Assembly (NCBI GenBank): GCA_002364755.1
Contig: DEZI01000022.1
Location: forward strand, 124,001-188,000
Origin: Stenotrophomonas maltophilia
GTDB taxonomy: Bacteria > Pseudomonadota > Gammaproteobacteria > Xanthomonadales > Xanthomonadaceae
DNA: 64,000 nucleotides
Reading direction: 5' to 3'
The position numbers were made by a program, and so were the translations under genes. Below, one piece after another: positions 1-7,759 of the stretch. The notes under the pieces are model-generated. The model was not told the origin of the DNA, searched no databases, and saw only the letters and a list, made by a program, of their open reading frames with translations. How positions within the stretch are numbered: position 1 is the stretch's first letter; every line of letters starts with the position of its first letter.

Positions 1-1182
1 GTGGTCTGGGCCGACAGCATCAAGGGCCCGTGGAGCGAGCCGATCGACATCGGCCTGGGCGGCTACATCGACCCCGGCCACGCCGTGGGCGAGGACGGCA
101 GGCGCTACCTGTTCCTCAGCGGCGGCGACTACGTGCAGCTGGCCGACGATGGCCTGAGCGTGGTGGGTACGCCCAAGCACGTCTACGACGGCTGGAAGTA
201 CCCGCAGAGCTGGGACGTGGAGGCCTATGCGCAGGAAGGCCCGAAGATCCACTTCCGCGATGGCTGGTACTACATGACCACCGCCGTGGGCGGCACCGCC
301 GGCCCGCCGACCGGACACATGGTGATCACCGCGCGCTCGCGCTCGATCCATGGGCCGTGGGTGAACGCGCCGAACAACCCGATCATGCGCACCCAGTCGG
401 CCGCCGAGCCGTGGTGGTCGCGGGGCCATGCCACGGTGATCGAAGGCACCGACGGGCGCTGGTGGATGATGTACCACGGCTACGAGAACGGGTACTGGAC
501 GCTGGGCCGGCAGGCCCTGCTGGAGCCGATCGAGTGGACCGCCGACGGCTGGTTCCTGGCCAAGGGCGGCGACCTCGGCCAGCCGCTGCGCAAGCCGTCC
601 GGTGAATCGGTGGGCGCACATGGCATGGCCCTGTCCGACGACTTCCGCGGCAAGGTGCTCGGCCCGCAATGGTCATTCTTCAACCCGGCCCAGGACGAGT
701 ACCGGCGGCTGGGCTTCAGCGGCCAGGGCCTGGTGCTGCAGGGCAAGGGCGAGACCCCGCGCGACAGCTCGCCGCTGACCGCCATCGCCGGCGACAAGGC
801 CTACCAGTTCGAGGTGGAGATGGACATCGCCCCGGGCGCGGTGGGCGGCGCCCTGCTGTTCTACAGCGACCGCCTGTACGTGGGCGTGGGCAGCAACGGC
901 GAGAAGTTCATCATGCACCGCTACGGCGAGGAGCGCCCCACCCGCTTGGCGGACAGCGCAAAGGGCGGCAAGCTGTGGCTGCGGGTGACCAACAACCGCC
1001 ACATCGTGACGATCCACTCCAGCACCGATGGCCAGCGCTGGGAGAAGTACCCGGTTCAGATGGAAGTGTCCGGTTACCATCACAATGTGGCTGGCAAGTT
1101 CCTGGCACTGAAACCGGCGCTGTATGCGGCCGGCGACGGTGCGGTAACCTTCCGCAGCTTCCGCTATCGCGCGCTGGACTGA
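1..1182 (+). CDS. Glycoside hydrolase family 43 enzyme, C-terminal part (5' truncated by window)
   Basis: This frame is open from the first base, so the true start lies outside the window and 393 residues are visible. GH43 enzymes act on arabinan, xylan or galactan side chains. The visible part shows late GH43 features: an IDP segment near residue 24 (likely pKa-modulating Asp), an EGPKI motif near residue 79 whose Glu fits the general acid, and RGHATV near residue 141 whose His fits the usual metal ligand. The catalytic-base Asp would lie upstream of the window. Residues from about 205 resemble the concanavalin-like C-terminal module common in GH43 beta-xylosidases. It is followed 38 bases later by a LacI regulator and then kduI/kduD, so a role in pectin or hemicellulose side-chain removal is likely. 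The exact substrate cannot be told. Confidence 0.85.
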   Translation: MVWADSIKGPWSEPIDIGLGGYIDPGHAVGEDGRRYLFLSGGDYVQLADDGLSVVGTPKHVYDGWKYPQSWDVEAYAQEGPKIHFRDGWYYMTTAVGGTAGPPTGHMVITARSRSIHGPWVNAPNNPIMRTQSAAEPWWSRGHATVIEGTDGRWWMMYHGYENGYWTLGRQALLEPIEWTADGWFLAKGGDLGQPLRKPSGESVGAHGMALSDDFRGKVLGPQWSFFNPAQDEYRRLGFSGQGLVLQGKGETPRDSSPLTAIAGDKAYQFEVEMDIAPGAVGGALLFYSDRLYVGVGSNGEKFIMHRYGEERPTRLADSAKGGKLWLRVTNNRHIVTIHSSTDGQRWEKYPVQMEVSGYHHNVAGKFLALKPALYAAGDGAVTFRSFRYRALD

Positions 1183-1220
1183 GCGCGCGCTGGAATCCCC
1201 AGACTTACCGGGTTCACTAC

Positions 1221-2279
1221 ATGTCAGTGCGCAACAAGAACGATGCCGCCACGCCGGCATTGGCGAAGGGCAAGGCCGCCACGATCAACGACATCGCGCG
1301 ACTGTCGGGAGTATCGAAGAAAACGGTTTCACGGATCATCAACAACTCGCCCCTGGTGCGCAAGGACACGCGCGACAAGGTCGAGGCGCTGATGCGCGAG
1401 GTCGGCTACACGCCTGATCCGCTGGCCCGTGGCCTGGCCTTCCGCCGCTCCTTCCTTATCGGCATGGTCTACGACAACCCGACCGCCCAGTACATCGTGG
1501 ACATGCAGTACGGCGCGCTGGACGCGCTGCGCGGTTCCAGTTTCGAACTGGTCGTGCACCCCTGCGACAGCCGCAGCCCGGGCTACATCGACGGCGTGCG
1601 CCGCTTCGTGCAGCAGCAGAAGCTGCACGGGGTGATCCTGGTGCCGCGTGCCTCCGAAGACCAGGCGCTGGCCGACATGCTGGATGAGATCGGCTGCCGC
1701 TTCACCCGCGTGGCCGCGCTGCCGCTGGATGAAACCTCGCAGATGGTGGTCACCCACGACCGCGACGGTGCGGCCGAAGCGGCCGATTATCTGCTTTCGC
1801 TGGGCCACCGCGAGATTGCCCTGGTGACCGGCCCCAGCGCCTATCGCTCCGCGCACGAGCGCACCGCCGGCTTCATCGACGCGCTGGCACAGCGTGGCAT
1901 CGAGCTGCCGAAGGACCGCATCATCGAGGCCGGCTACACCTTCGAATCGGGCGTGGCCGCCGCCGAGAAGCTGCTGCTGGGCAAGCGCCGGCCGACCGCC
2001 ATCTTCACCGGCAACGATGAAATGGCCGCGGGCATCTACAAGGTGGCGCTGCGTGCGGGCATCAACATCCCGCGCCAGCTGTCCATCGTCGGCTACGACG
2101 ACAGCCCGCTGGCCTCGCGCCTGTGGCCGTCGCTGACCTCGGTGCGCCGCCATACCCGCGACACCGGCCGCACCGCCGCGGCGATGCTGATCCAGCCCGA
2201 CAGCCAGGCCGCGCTGCAGATCGCCAGCGTGCGCCCGCACCTGATCGTGCGCGACTCCTGCCAGCCGCCAGAGGACTGA
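1221..2279 (+). CDS. LacI/GalR-family transcriptional regulator
   Basis: The product is 352 residues. The N-terminal helix-turn-helix contains TINDIARLSGVSKKTVSRI, the classic LacI recognition region, followed by the hinge and a periplasmic-binding-protein-like effector domain ending in the usual IVGYDDSPLASRLWPSLTSV segment. I chose the ATG at 1221 because the LacI fold starts shortly after it; the longer frame upstream overlaps the GH43 gene and has no family similarity. It sits between the GH43 gene and kduI, so it is the probable local regulator of uronate use, most likely a repressor released by a uronate or ketodeoxy-sugar intermediate. That ligand is inferred from context. It is a LacI-type protein, not the IclR-type KdgR of enterobacteria. 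Confidence 0.92.
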   Translation: MSVRNKNDAATPALAKGKAATINDIARLSGVSKKTVSRIINNSPLVRKDTRDKVEALMREVGYTPDPLARGLAFRRSFLIGMVYDNPTAQYIVDMQYGALDALRGSSFELVVHPCDSRSPGYIDGVRRFVQQQKLHGVILVPRASEDQALADMLDEIGCRFTRVAALPLDETSQMVVTHDRDGAAEAADYLLSLGHREIALVTGPSAYRSAHERTAGFIDALAQRGIELPKDRIIEAGYTFESGVAAAEKLLLGKRRPTAIFTGNDEMAAGIYKVALRAGINIPRQLSIVGYDDSPLASRLWPSLTSVRRHTRDTGRTAAAMLIQPDSQAALQIASVRPHLIVRDSCQPPED

Positions 2280-2302
2280 TGCCTGCGGCAGCAGTCCTGC
2301 AG

Positions 2303-2367
2303 GTCGCGACCGTTGGTCGTGACACCTTCAGGCCTCAATCCGGTAGGTCACCACCGTTGGTGGTGAC
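2303..2367. repeat. Two short hairpins of the N9-GTT-N9 type
   Basis: Two small palindromes lie just downstream of the LacI stop codon. The first has arms at 2303-2311 and 2315-2323 (one mismatch), the second perfect arms at 2347-2355 and 2359-2367. Both have a GTT loop. The stem sequences differ but remain self-complementary, and the same architecture returns at 26260-26328. They may act as a terminator or as a REP-like element. Confidence 0.7.
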
Positions 2368-2421
2368 TCTTCCCCCCTATTGATCGCCCCCACCCAGCCC
2401 CCGCTATCGTGCGGCGCAAAA

Positions 2422-2436
2422 TGACACCGGTTACCA
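2422..2436 (+). promoter_or_regulatory. Candidate LacI-family operator upstream of kduI
   Basis: The 15-base site TGACACCGGTTACCA is an imperfect palindrome centred on CCGG, the typical symmetry of LacI-family operators. It lies about 70 bases before the kduI start and downstream of the LacI-type gene. The link to that regulator is inference from position and symmetry only. Confidence 0.4.
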
Positions 2437-2507
2437 ACGTCGCTAGAATCGACCGCGAACCGCGCCGGGGCCGAACCCTTCGGCCCGCCCCCTGCTCTGG
2501 AGAAGCC

Positions 2508-3356
2508 ATGTACTGCAAGACCCACTACGCCACCCATCCCGACGCCATCAAGGGCGCCAGCAACGACCAGCTGCGCGAGCTGTACCTGCTCGACGGCCTG
2601 TTCAATGCCGGCGAGGTGACCCTGAAGTACACACACTACGAGCGCTTCGTGCTTGGCGGCGCGGCCCCGATCGATGCCCCGCTGGCCCTGCCGGCGCAGA
2701 CCGAACCGGCCTCGGCCGCCGGTCATCCGTTCCTGGAGCGCCGCGAGCTGGGCGTGATCAACGTCGGCAGCGGCGCCGGTACGGTCACCGTCGACGGCAC
2801 CGTCTACACGCTGGGGCCGAAGGATGGCCTGTACGTGGCGATGGGCAGCAAGGACGTCGTGTTCGCTTCGCAGGACGCCGCCAACCCGGCACAGTTCTAC
2901 CTGGCCTCGACCCCGGCCCATGCGCGCTTCGAAACCAAGCAGCTGTCGATCAAGGATGCGGTGGCGCTGGACCGCGGCGCGCTGGAAACCAGCAACGAGC
3001 GCACCATCTACCAGTACATCGTGCCGGCCACCTGCCAGTCCTCGCAGCTGCTGCTGGGCCTGACCGTGCTCAAGCCGGGCAGCGTCTGGAACACCATGCC
3101 GCCGCACCTGCATGACCGCCGCAGCGAGGTCTACTTCTACTTCGACCTCGGCGCCAACGACCGCGTCTACCACTTCATGGGCGAACCGGACGCGCAGCGC
3201 CACATCGTCATGCAGAACAACGAAGCGGTGGTGTCGCCGCCGTGGTCGATCCACATGGGTGCCGGTACCAGCAACTACGCCTTCATCTGGGCGATGGGTG
3301 GCGAGAACCTGGATTACACCGACATGCACGTGCTGGACATCTGCCAGCTCAAGTAA
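2508..3356 (+). CDS. kduI: 5-dehydro-4-deoxy-D-glucuronate isomerase
   Basis: KduI isomerises 4-deoxy-L-threo-5-hexosulose uronate, the product of pectin-lyase cleavage, into 3-deoxy-D-glycero-2,5-hexodiulosonate in the cytoplasm. The product is 282 residues, close to the family norm of about 278. The start MYCKTHYATHP and the zinc-site pattern HLHDRRSEVYF (two His and a Glu), with a further His in PWSIHMGAG, fit the bicupin KduI fold. I chose the ATG at 2508 because it sits a few bases after a GGAGAAG ribosome binding site and opens the conserved N-terminus. The gene is followed 81 bases later by kduD, the next enzyme, so the two are probably one operon, likely controlled by the upstream LacI protein. 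Confidence 0.96.
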   Translation: MYCKTHYATHPDAIKGASNDQLRELYLLDGLFNAGEVTLKYTHYERFVLGGAAPIDAPLALPAQTEPASAAGHPFLERRELGVINVGSGAGTVTVDGTVYTLGPKDGLYVAMGSKDVVFASQDAANPAQFYLASTPAHARFETKQLSIKDAVALDRGALETSNERTIYQYIVPATCQSSQLLLGLTVLKPGSVWNTMPPHLHDRRSEVYFYFDLGANDRVYHFMGEPDAQRHIVMQNNEAVVSPPWSIHMGAGTSNYAFIWAMGGENLDYTDMHVLDICQLK

Positions 3357-3437
3357 GCCCTGCCCGGCCGCCGCGCACCGCGTGCCGGCGGCCGTCGCCG
3401 CATCCCCCGCTCGCCTCTACCAAGGAACGCACACGCA

Positions 3438-4193
3438 ATGGCTAATCCCTTCAGCCTGGAAGGCAAGGTCGCTCTGGTAACCGGTGGTAATACCGGCCTG
3501 GGCCAGGGCATCGCCGTGGCACTGGCTGCCGCTGGCGCCGACGTCGCCGTGGCCGGCATCGCCCCGCCCACCGAAACCATCGAAAAAATCACCGCGCTGG
3601 GCCGCCGCTGCCTGGCCATCGAAGCCAACCTGATCAGCATCGAGCCGGTGGCGCGCGTGGTACGCGAAACCATCGGAGGCCTGGGCGGGCTCGACATCCT
3701 GGTCAACAACGCCGGCCTGATCCGCCGCGCCGATGCGGTGGACTTCAGCGAGCAGGACTGGGACGACGTGATGAACGTCAACATCAAGTCCGCGTTCTTC
3801 ATCTCGCAGGCGGCCGGCCGCCACTTCATCGAACAGGGCCACGGCAAGATCATCAACATCGCCTCGATGCTGTCGTTCCAGGGCGGCGTCCGCGTGCCGT
3901 CGTACACCGCCAGCAAGAGCGGCATCGCCGGCATCACCCGCCTGCTGGCCAACGAGTGGGCGGGCAAGGGCGTGAACATCAACGCCATCGCGCCGGGCTA
4001 CATGGCCACCGACAACACGGCCGCCCTGCGTGCCGATGCGGACCGCAACAAGGCGATCCTCGAGCGCATTCCGGCAGGCCGCTGGGGCAACCCGGAAGAC
4101 CTGGCCGGTGCGGCGGTGTTCCTGGCGTCGTCGGCGTCGGATTACATCAACGGCGCAGTGCTTCCGGTCGATGGTGGCTGGTTGGCGCGCTGA
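3438..4193 (+). CDS. kduD: 2-dehydro-3-deoxy-D-gluconate 5-dehydrogenase (SDR)
   Basis: KduD reduces 3-deoxy-D-glycero-2,5-hexodiulosonate to 2-keto-3-deoxygluconate with NAD(P)H, the step after KduI. The 251-residue product is a classical short-chain dehydrogenase: the nucleotide loop GGNTGLGQG is near residue 16, NNAG near residue 92, and the catalytic YTASK motif follows a conserved Ser (ASMLSF). The family assignment is certain; the substrate assignment rests on strong similarity to KduD over its whole length and on the adjacent kduI. The ATG at 3438 follows an AAGGA ribosome binding site. The intergenic stretch from kduI has a GC hairpin (arms 3366-3373 and 3386-3393) without a T-run, so read-through is expected. 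Confidence 0.93.
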   Translation: MANPFSLEGKVALVTGGNTGLGQGIAVALAAAGADVAVAGIAPPTETIEKITALGRRCLAIEANLISIEPVARVVRETIGGLGGLDILVNNAGLIRRADAVDFSEQDWDDVMNVNIKSAFFISQAAGRHFIEQGHGKIINIASMLSFQGGVRVPSYTASKSGIAGITRLLANEWAGKGVNINAIAPGYMATDNTAALRADADRNKAILERIPAGRWGNPEDLAGAAVFLASSASDYINGAVLPVDGGWLAR

Positions 4194-4205
4194 GGCGCGC
4201 CGTTC

Positions 4206-4275
4206 GGTAGAGCCGAGCCCATGCTCGGCTGTCGCGCTCTGATCGAAAAAGCAGCCGAGCATGGCTCGGCTCCAC
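4206..4275. repeat. SMAG-type GTAG palindrome pair (GAGCCGAGC stem)
   Basis: A direct copy beginning GTAGAGCCGAGC and an inverted copy ending GGCTCCAC face each other with about 22 bases between them. This is the typical paired arrangement of SMAG elements. The next gene's earliest possible ATG, at 4261, lies inside the inverted copy and is therefore an unlikely start. Confidence 0.88.
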
Positions 4276-4287
4276 AGGGGCTCCGCC

Positions 4288-5385
4288 ATGCGCAACCTGT
4301 TGCTGCTGTTGCTGCTCTCGTGCACCACCGCGCAGGCGGCGCCGGTGCGGCTGTTCATCGCAGGCGATTCCACCGCCGCCGAGTACGGACCGGAACGTGC
4401 GCCGCAGGCGGGCTGGGGCCAGGCGCTGCAGAGCTACCTGGACCCGGCACGCTTCGAGGTACACAATCACGCCAAGGGCGGGCGCAGCACGCGCAGCTTC
4501 ATCGACGAAGGGCGGCTGGAGGCGATCGCCCGCGAGCTTCGCCGCGGCGACGTGCTGCTGATCCAGTTCGGCCACAACGATGCGAAGTTCGAAGACCGCA
4601 CGCGTTACACCGATCCGGACAGCGACTATCCGCGCCTGCTGATGCGCTACGTGCAGGTGGCGCGCGACCAGGGCGCCACGCCGGTGCTGGTCACGCCCGT
4701 GGCGCGGCTGCTGTACGACTTCGGATCGCTGCTGGATACGCATGCGCGCTACACGCTGGCGATGCAGCAGCTGGCGGCGCGCGAGCACGTCGCGCTGATC
4801 GAGCTCAACGATCGCAGCACGCGTTGGATCCGTGCGCTGGGCGAGCAGGGTGCGCGGCCGTATTTCCTGTTCGTGCCCGAGCAGAACAAGGCCGACGGCA
4901 CGCATTTCAGCGTGGCCGGTGCCAATGCGGTGGCCTGCCTGGTGCTGCGCGAGGCTTTGCCGCTGCTCCCGGCGCTGAAACCAGCGCTGGTGCGTGACAT
5001 CGACTGCGATGTGATGGGCGCAGGGCAGGGCGCCGATGTGCAGCGGCCTTCCCAGGTGTTGCATGAAGACACGGTTGCCCGCATGCAGCCCGGCCCTCAT
5101 GGCGGCGCAGGACCGACCACTGCGTACCCCTTCTTCGCCGACGCGACGGACCTGCCGTTCGTGCTGCGCAAGCGCGTGCTGCACAAGGGTGCCGGCATCG
5201 GCCTGCACCCGCAGCACAAGGATGAGATCTATTACATCGTGAGCGGGCAGGGCAGCTATGTGCTGGATGGCAAGCAGCACGATGTGCGTGCGGGCCACGC
5301 GCTGCTGACCCGCACGGGCAGCACGCACGCGCTGCAGCAGGTGGGTGAGGAGGATCTGGTGGTGCTGCTGGCGTACCCGCGGTGA
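4288..5385 (+). CDS. SGNH-type rhamnogalacturonan acetylesterase-like enzyme fused to a cupin domain
   Basis: The 365-residue product has a signal peptide (seven consecutive Leu, cleavage near residue 18), so it is exported. Residues about 20-235 are an SGNH hydrolase: block I GDST with Ser28 as nucleophile, a GGRSTRSF segment, block III GHND, and a C-terminal DGTHFS supplying Asp and His. This matches rhamnogalacturonan acetylesterases, which remove acetyl groups from pectin. Residues about 240-365 form a cupin_2 barrel (KDEIYYIVSGQGSY, DVRAGHALL). The fusion is unusual; the cupin may bind a sugar or hold a second activity. I chose the ATG at 4288 because it follows AGGGG and starts the signal peptide. 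Its place after kduD supports a pectin role. Confidence 0.87.
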   Translation: MRNLLLLLLLSCTTAQAAPVRLFIAGDSTAAEYGPERAPQAGWGQALQSYLDPARFEVHNHAKGGRSTRSFIDEGRLEAIARELRRGDVLLIQFGHNDAKFEDRTRYTDPDSDYPRLLMRYVQVARDQGATPVLVTPVARLLYDFGSLLDTHARYTLAMQQLAAREHVALIELNDRSTRWIRALGEQGARPYFLFVPEQNKADGTHFSVAGANAVACLVLREALPLLPALKPALVRDIDCDVMGAGQGADVQRPSQVLHEDTVARMQPGPHGGAGPTTAYPFFADATDLPFVLRKRVLHKGAGIGLHPQHKDEIYYIVSGQGSYVLDGKQHDVRAGHALLTRTGSTHALQQVGEEDLVVLLAYPR

Positions 5386-5389
5386 ACCT

Positions 5390-5485
5390 GTAGAGCCGAG
5401 CCGATGCTCGGCTGCTTTGCAACCGATTGATCGCAGCCGAGCATGGGCTCGGCTCTACACGGGCAGTGCCGAGCCATGCTCGGCC
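5390..5485. repeat. SMAG pair plus a third, degenerate half-copy
   Basis: A direct SMAG copy (5390-5413) and an inverted copy ending in GGCTCTAC (about 5434-5459) are followed by a degenerate copy at 5461-5485. They fill the convergent gap between the SGNH-cupin gene and the reverse-strand DUF2442 gene and could form a two-way transcription end. Confidence 0.85.
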
Positions 5486-5490
5486 TGGCC

Positions 5491-6141
5491 TTACAACGGC
5501 TCCGGGCCGAAGTGCTTCAGCCCCAGCCGCGCCAGGTCTTCCGGCCGCTCGAAATAGGCTTCGTCGAAGGCGTGCAGGGCGGCTTGCTCGTCCTCGGTCA
5601 TCGCGCCGTACAGGTCGTGCAGCTGCTTGATCGCCAGGTCGTCCTGCAGCCGATCCAGCAGCCCGCGCATGCCGGCCAGGATCGCGTGGGTCTGCACCGC
5701 GCCCATCGCCTGCAGCGCACGCAGCGCCAGTTGGCAGGTCGGGTCGCCCCAGTTGCACAGGAACTGCATGAAGCCGCCGTTGTTGATGTCCGCTTCCATG
5801 AGCCACAGCGCCACCACCTGCTGGTCCTCATCGGACAGCGCATCCAGCGTCCACGCGGCCGCCTGCAGGCGCGCCAGCGCGGCCTCGTAGCGGTCATCCC
5901 ACACCTGGTTGGGGATATCGACCACGCCTGTCTCGCGCGGCGGCAGCAGCGCCGGCCAGTTCACGCCCAGGCCATTGGCCGTGGCAACCCAGTGCGCGCG
6001 CTGTTCGGCCGTGGCTTCGAACAGCGCGGGCGCCCAGCGCAGTGGCTGGCGGGTGCGGCGGCCATCGGCCAGGGTCAGCAGGATGAAGTCGTCGTTGAAG
6101 GCGACGTCGGTTACGCGCAGCGAAGCAAATGCATCAGTCAT
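5491..6141 (-). CDS. DUF2442 / DUF4375 (DMP19-like) two-domain protein
   Basis: The product is 216 residues with no signal peptide. Residues 1-75 resemble DUF2442 (VTDVAFNDDFILLTLADG, then LFEATAEQRAHW and a G-x-x-x-NWP motif). Residues from about 85 match DUF4375/DMP19: LWLMEADINNGGFMQFLCNW is the family hallmark. Neither domain has a defined function; DMP19 proteins have been proposed as DNA mimics because of their acidity. I chose the ATG at 6141 because upstream codons overlap phhA's end and show no similarity. The gene lies 31 bases downstream of phhA on the same strand and is probably co-transcribed with it. A link to aromatic metabolism is not evident from the sequence. Confidence 0.75.
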   Translation of the reverse strand: MTDAFASLRVTDVAFNDDFILLTLADGRRTRQPLRWAPALFEATAEQRAHWVATANGLGVNWPALLPPRETGVVDIPNQVWDDRYEAALARLQAAAWTLDALSDEDQQVVALWLMEADINNGGFMQFLCNWGDPTCQLALRALQAMGAVQTHAILAGMRGLLDRLQDDLAIKQLHDLYGAMTEDEQAALHAFDEAYFERPEDLARLGLKHFGPEPL

Positions 6142-6172
6142 GCCGAGCAGGATACCCGCGCGGCAGCGCGCA

Positions 6173-7066
6173 TCACACGTCGCCGCCGTCCGCCCAACCT
6201 TCACCCGTACCGGCCTGGAACACGTGGTCGTCGGCCTGCACGTCACCGGCTGGCAGGTGCGCCTGGTCGGCCAGTGCGGCGTAGATCGGAGTGAAGTCCG
6301 GCGATGTCGCCTGCATCAGCTGCTCGAAGCTGTCGATGACGAAGTAGGTCTTCTGGAAGGTATCGATGCGGTACTTCGTACGCATGATCCGCTGCAGGTC
6401 GAAGCCGATGCGGTTGGGCGCGGCCGATTCCAGCGAGTACAGCGATTCGCCCTTGGACGAGACGATGCCCGCGCCGTAGATGCGCAGGCCGTCGGCGGTG
6501 TCGATCAGGCCGAACTCCACCGTGTACCAGTACAGGCGGGTGAGGTTCTGCAGCGCGTCCGGGCCTATCGCGTGGGCTTTGACGCCGCCGCGGCCGTAGG
6601 CCTCCATGAAGTCGGCGAACACCGGGTTCATCAGCAGCGGCACGTGGCCGAACAGGTCGTGGAACAGGTCCGGTTCGGCGATGTAGTCGATCTGGTCCGG
6701 GCGGCGGATCCACCAGGTCACCGGGAAGCGGCGGTTGGCCAGGTGGTCGAAGAAATCCAGTTCCGGCAGCAGGCCTTCCACACCCACCAGCGTCCAGCCG
6801 GTGGCCGCGCCCAGCACTTCGTTGAGCTGGTCGAAGCGCGGGATCATGTGCGCGTTCATGCCCATCTCGTCCTGCGCGTCGAGGAACTCCTGGCAGGCGC
6901 GGCCGACCAGCAGCTCGCGCTGGCGCTGGTACAGCGTGCTCCAGGTGGCGTGGTCGTCGGCGGTGTAGGTCTCCCACGGCTGCTCGACGAGCGCGGTGGT
7001 GTACACCGGCACGTAGCCCTTGTCGGTCTGCTGGTGTTCGACGCGGCGGGGCTGGGCGAGGTCCAT
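6173..7066 (-). CDS. phhA: Phenylalanine 4-monooxygenase
   Basis: PhhA hydroxylates phenylalanine to tyrosine using iron, a pterin cofactor and oxygen. The 297-residue product has the bacterial single-domain architecture without a regulatory ACT domain. The iron-binding HDLFGH motif (two His) and the Glu in YWYTVEFGL are intact. I chose the ATG at 7066 because an AAGGAG ribosome binding site sits six bases before it; the frame remains open upstream but enters the intergenic region. An Lrp/AsnC regulator is divergently transcribed from 7191, an arrangement typical of autoregulated amino-acid catabolic genes. A DUF2442/DUF4375 gene follows on the same strand. No pterin dehydratase (phhB) is adjacent. 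Confidence 0.97.
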   Translation of the reverse strand: MDLAQPRRVEHQQTDKGYVPVYTTALVEQPWETYTADDHATWSTLYQRQRELLVGRACQEFLDAQDEMGMNAHMIPRFDQLNEVLGAATGWTLVGVEGLLPELDFFDHLANRRFPVTWWIRRPDQIDYIAEPDLFHDLFGHVPLLMNPVFADFMEAYGRGGVKAHAIGPDALQNLTRLYWYTVEFGLIDTADGLRIYGAGIVSSKGESLYSLESAAPNRIGFDLQRIMRTKYRIDTFQKTYFVIDSFEQLMQATSPDFTPIYAALADQAHLPAGDVQADDHVFQAGTGEGWADGGDV

Positions 7067-7108
7067 GGGGCACTCCTTGAAGGGATAGGACGATGCTATG
7101 GCAGGGCG

Positions 7109-7136
7109 CGCGCAACAGGGTTGCAAAAGTTGCGCG
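7109..7136. promoter_or_regulatory. Inverted repeat in the phhA / Lrp-type divergent promoter region
   Basis: Perfect 8-base arms CGCGCAAC (7109-7116) and GTTGCGCG (7129-7136) are separated by 12 bases. They lie between the two divergent start codons at 7066 and 7191, so a regulator bound here could control both genes. Assignment to the Lrp/AsnC protein is inference. Confidence 0.45.
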
Positions 7137-7190
7137 TAACGAGGCTTGTGGCGCAATATCCTTGCGTACTCACCGTGTTGCGGGGCAACA

Positions 7191-7673
7191 ATGGCCGGAG
7201 AAGTCCATTTCGATCGCACGGATATACGCCTGTTGGCCGAGATCCAGCGTGATGGTCGCGCCACCAACGCGGAGTTGGCGACGCGGGTGAACCTGTCGCC
7301 GTCGGCCTGCCTGCGCCGCCTGCAGCGGCTGGAAAGCGAAGGGGTGATCGTCGGCTACGGTGCGCGCCTGGAGCCGCGCCAGCTGCGCCTGGGCCTGCAG
7401 GCCTTCGTCCGCGTGCAGCTGGAAAAGCACGACCAGGCCGCCATCGGCCACTTCGTGGACAGCGTGCAGGGCTGGGATGAGGTGGTGGCCTGCCACGCCC
7501 TGACCGGCGACATGGACTACCTGCTGCATGTCTACGTGCGCGACCTGGAACACTTCTCGCGCTTCCTGCTGGACAAGCTGCTGAACGCGGGAGGCGTGGC
7601 CGATGCCAATTCCAGCTTCGTGCTGCGCACGGTGAAGGGCTTCCAGGCGCTGCCGCTGTCGCAGCTGGAATGA
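7191..7673 (+). CDS. Lrp/AsnC-family transcriptional regulator
   Basis: This 160-residue protein has the full Lrp/AsnC plan. The N-terminal helix-turn-helix is visible in RTDIRLLAEIQRDGRATNAE followed by LSPSACLRRLQRLESEGVI, and a C-terminal RAM ligand domain follows, with GDMDYLLHVYVRDLEHF in its effector-binding region. I chose the ATG at 7191 (MAGEVHFDRTD), which opens the conserved fold. It is divergent from phhA with 124 bases between start codons and an inverted repeat in the middle. The reasonable inference is that it senses an aromatic amino acid and controls phhA and itself. The ligand is not proven by sequence. Confidence 0.93.
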   Translation: MAGEVHFDRTDIRLLAEIQRDGRATNAELATRVNLSPSACLRRLQRLESEGVIVGYGARLEPRQLRLGLQAFVRVQLEKHDQAAIGHFVDSVQGWDEVVACHALTGDMDYLLHVYVRDLEHFSRFLLDKLLNAGGVADANSSFVLRTVKGFQALPLSQLE

Positions 7674-7759
7674 ACGGCCCCCGCGATTTGACGGCGCCGG
7701 GCGGGTAGCCGAGCATCACCGCCCTGCGCGCGCCGCAGCGTTCCCTTCCGGTTCCAGGC

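Noticed and set aside
3366..3393. A GC hairpin between kduI and kduD as a terminator
   Set aside because: There is no T-run, and the two genes belong to consecutive steps, so it is more likely a stabilising stem.
4261..4287. An earlier ATG for the SGNH-cupin gene
   Set aside because: It lies inside a SMAG repeat and would place nine residues before the signal peptide; 4288 has a ribosome binding site.
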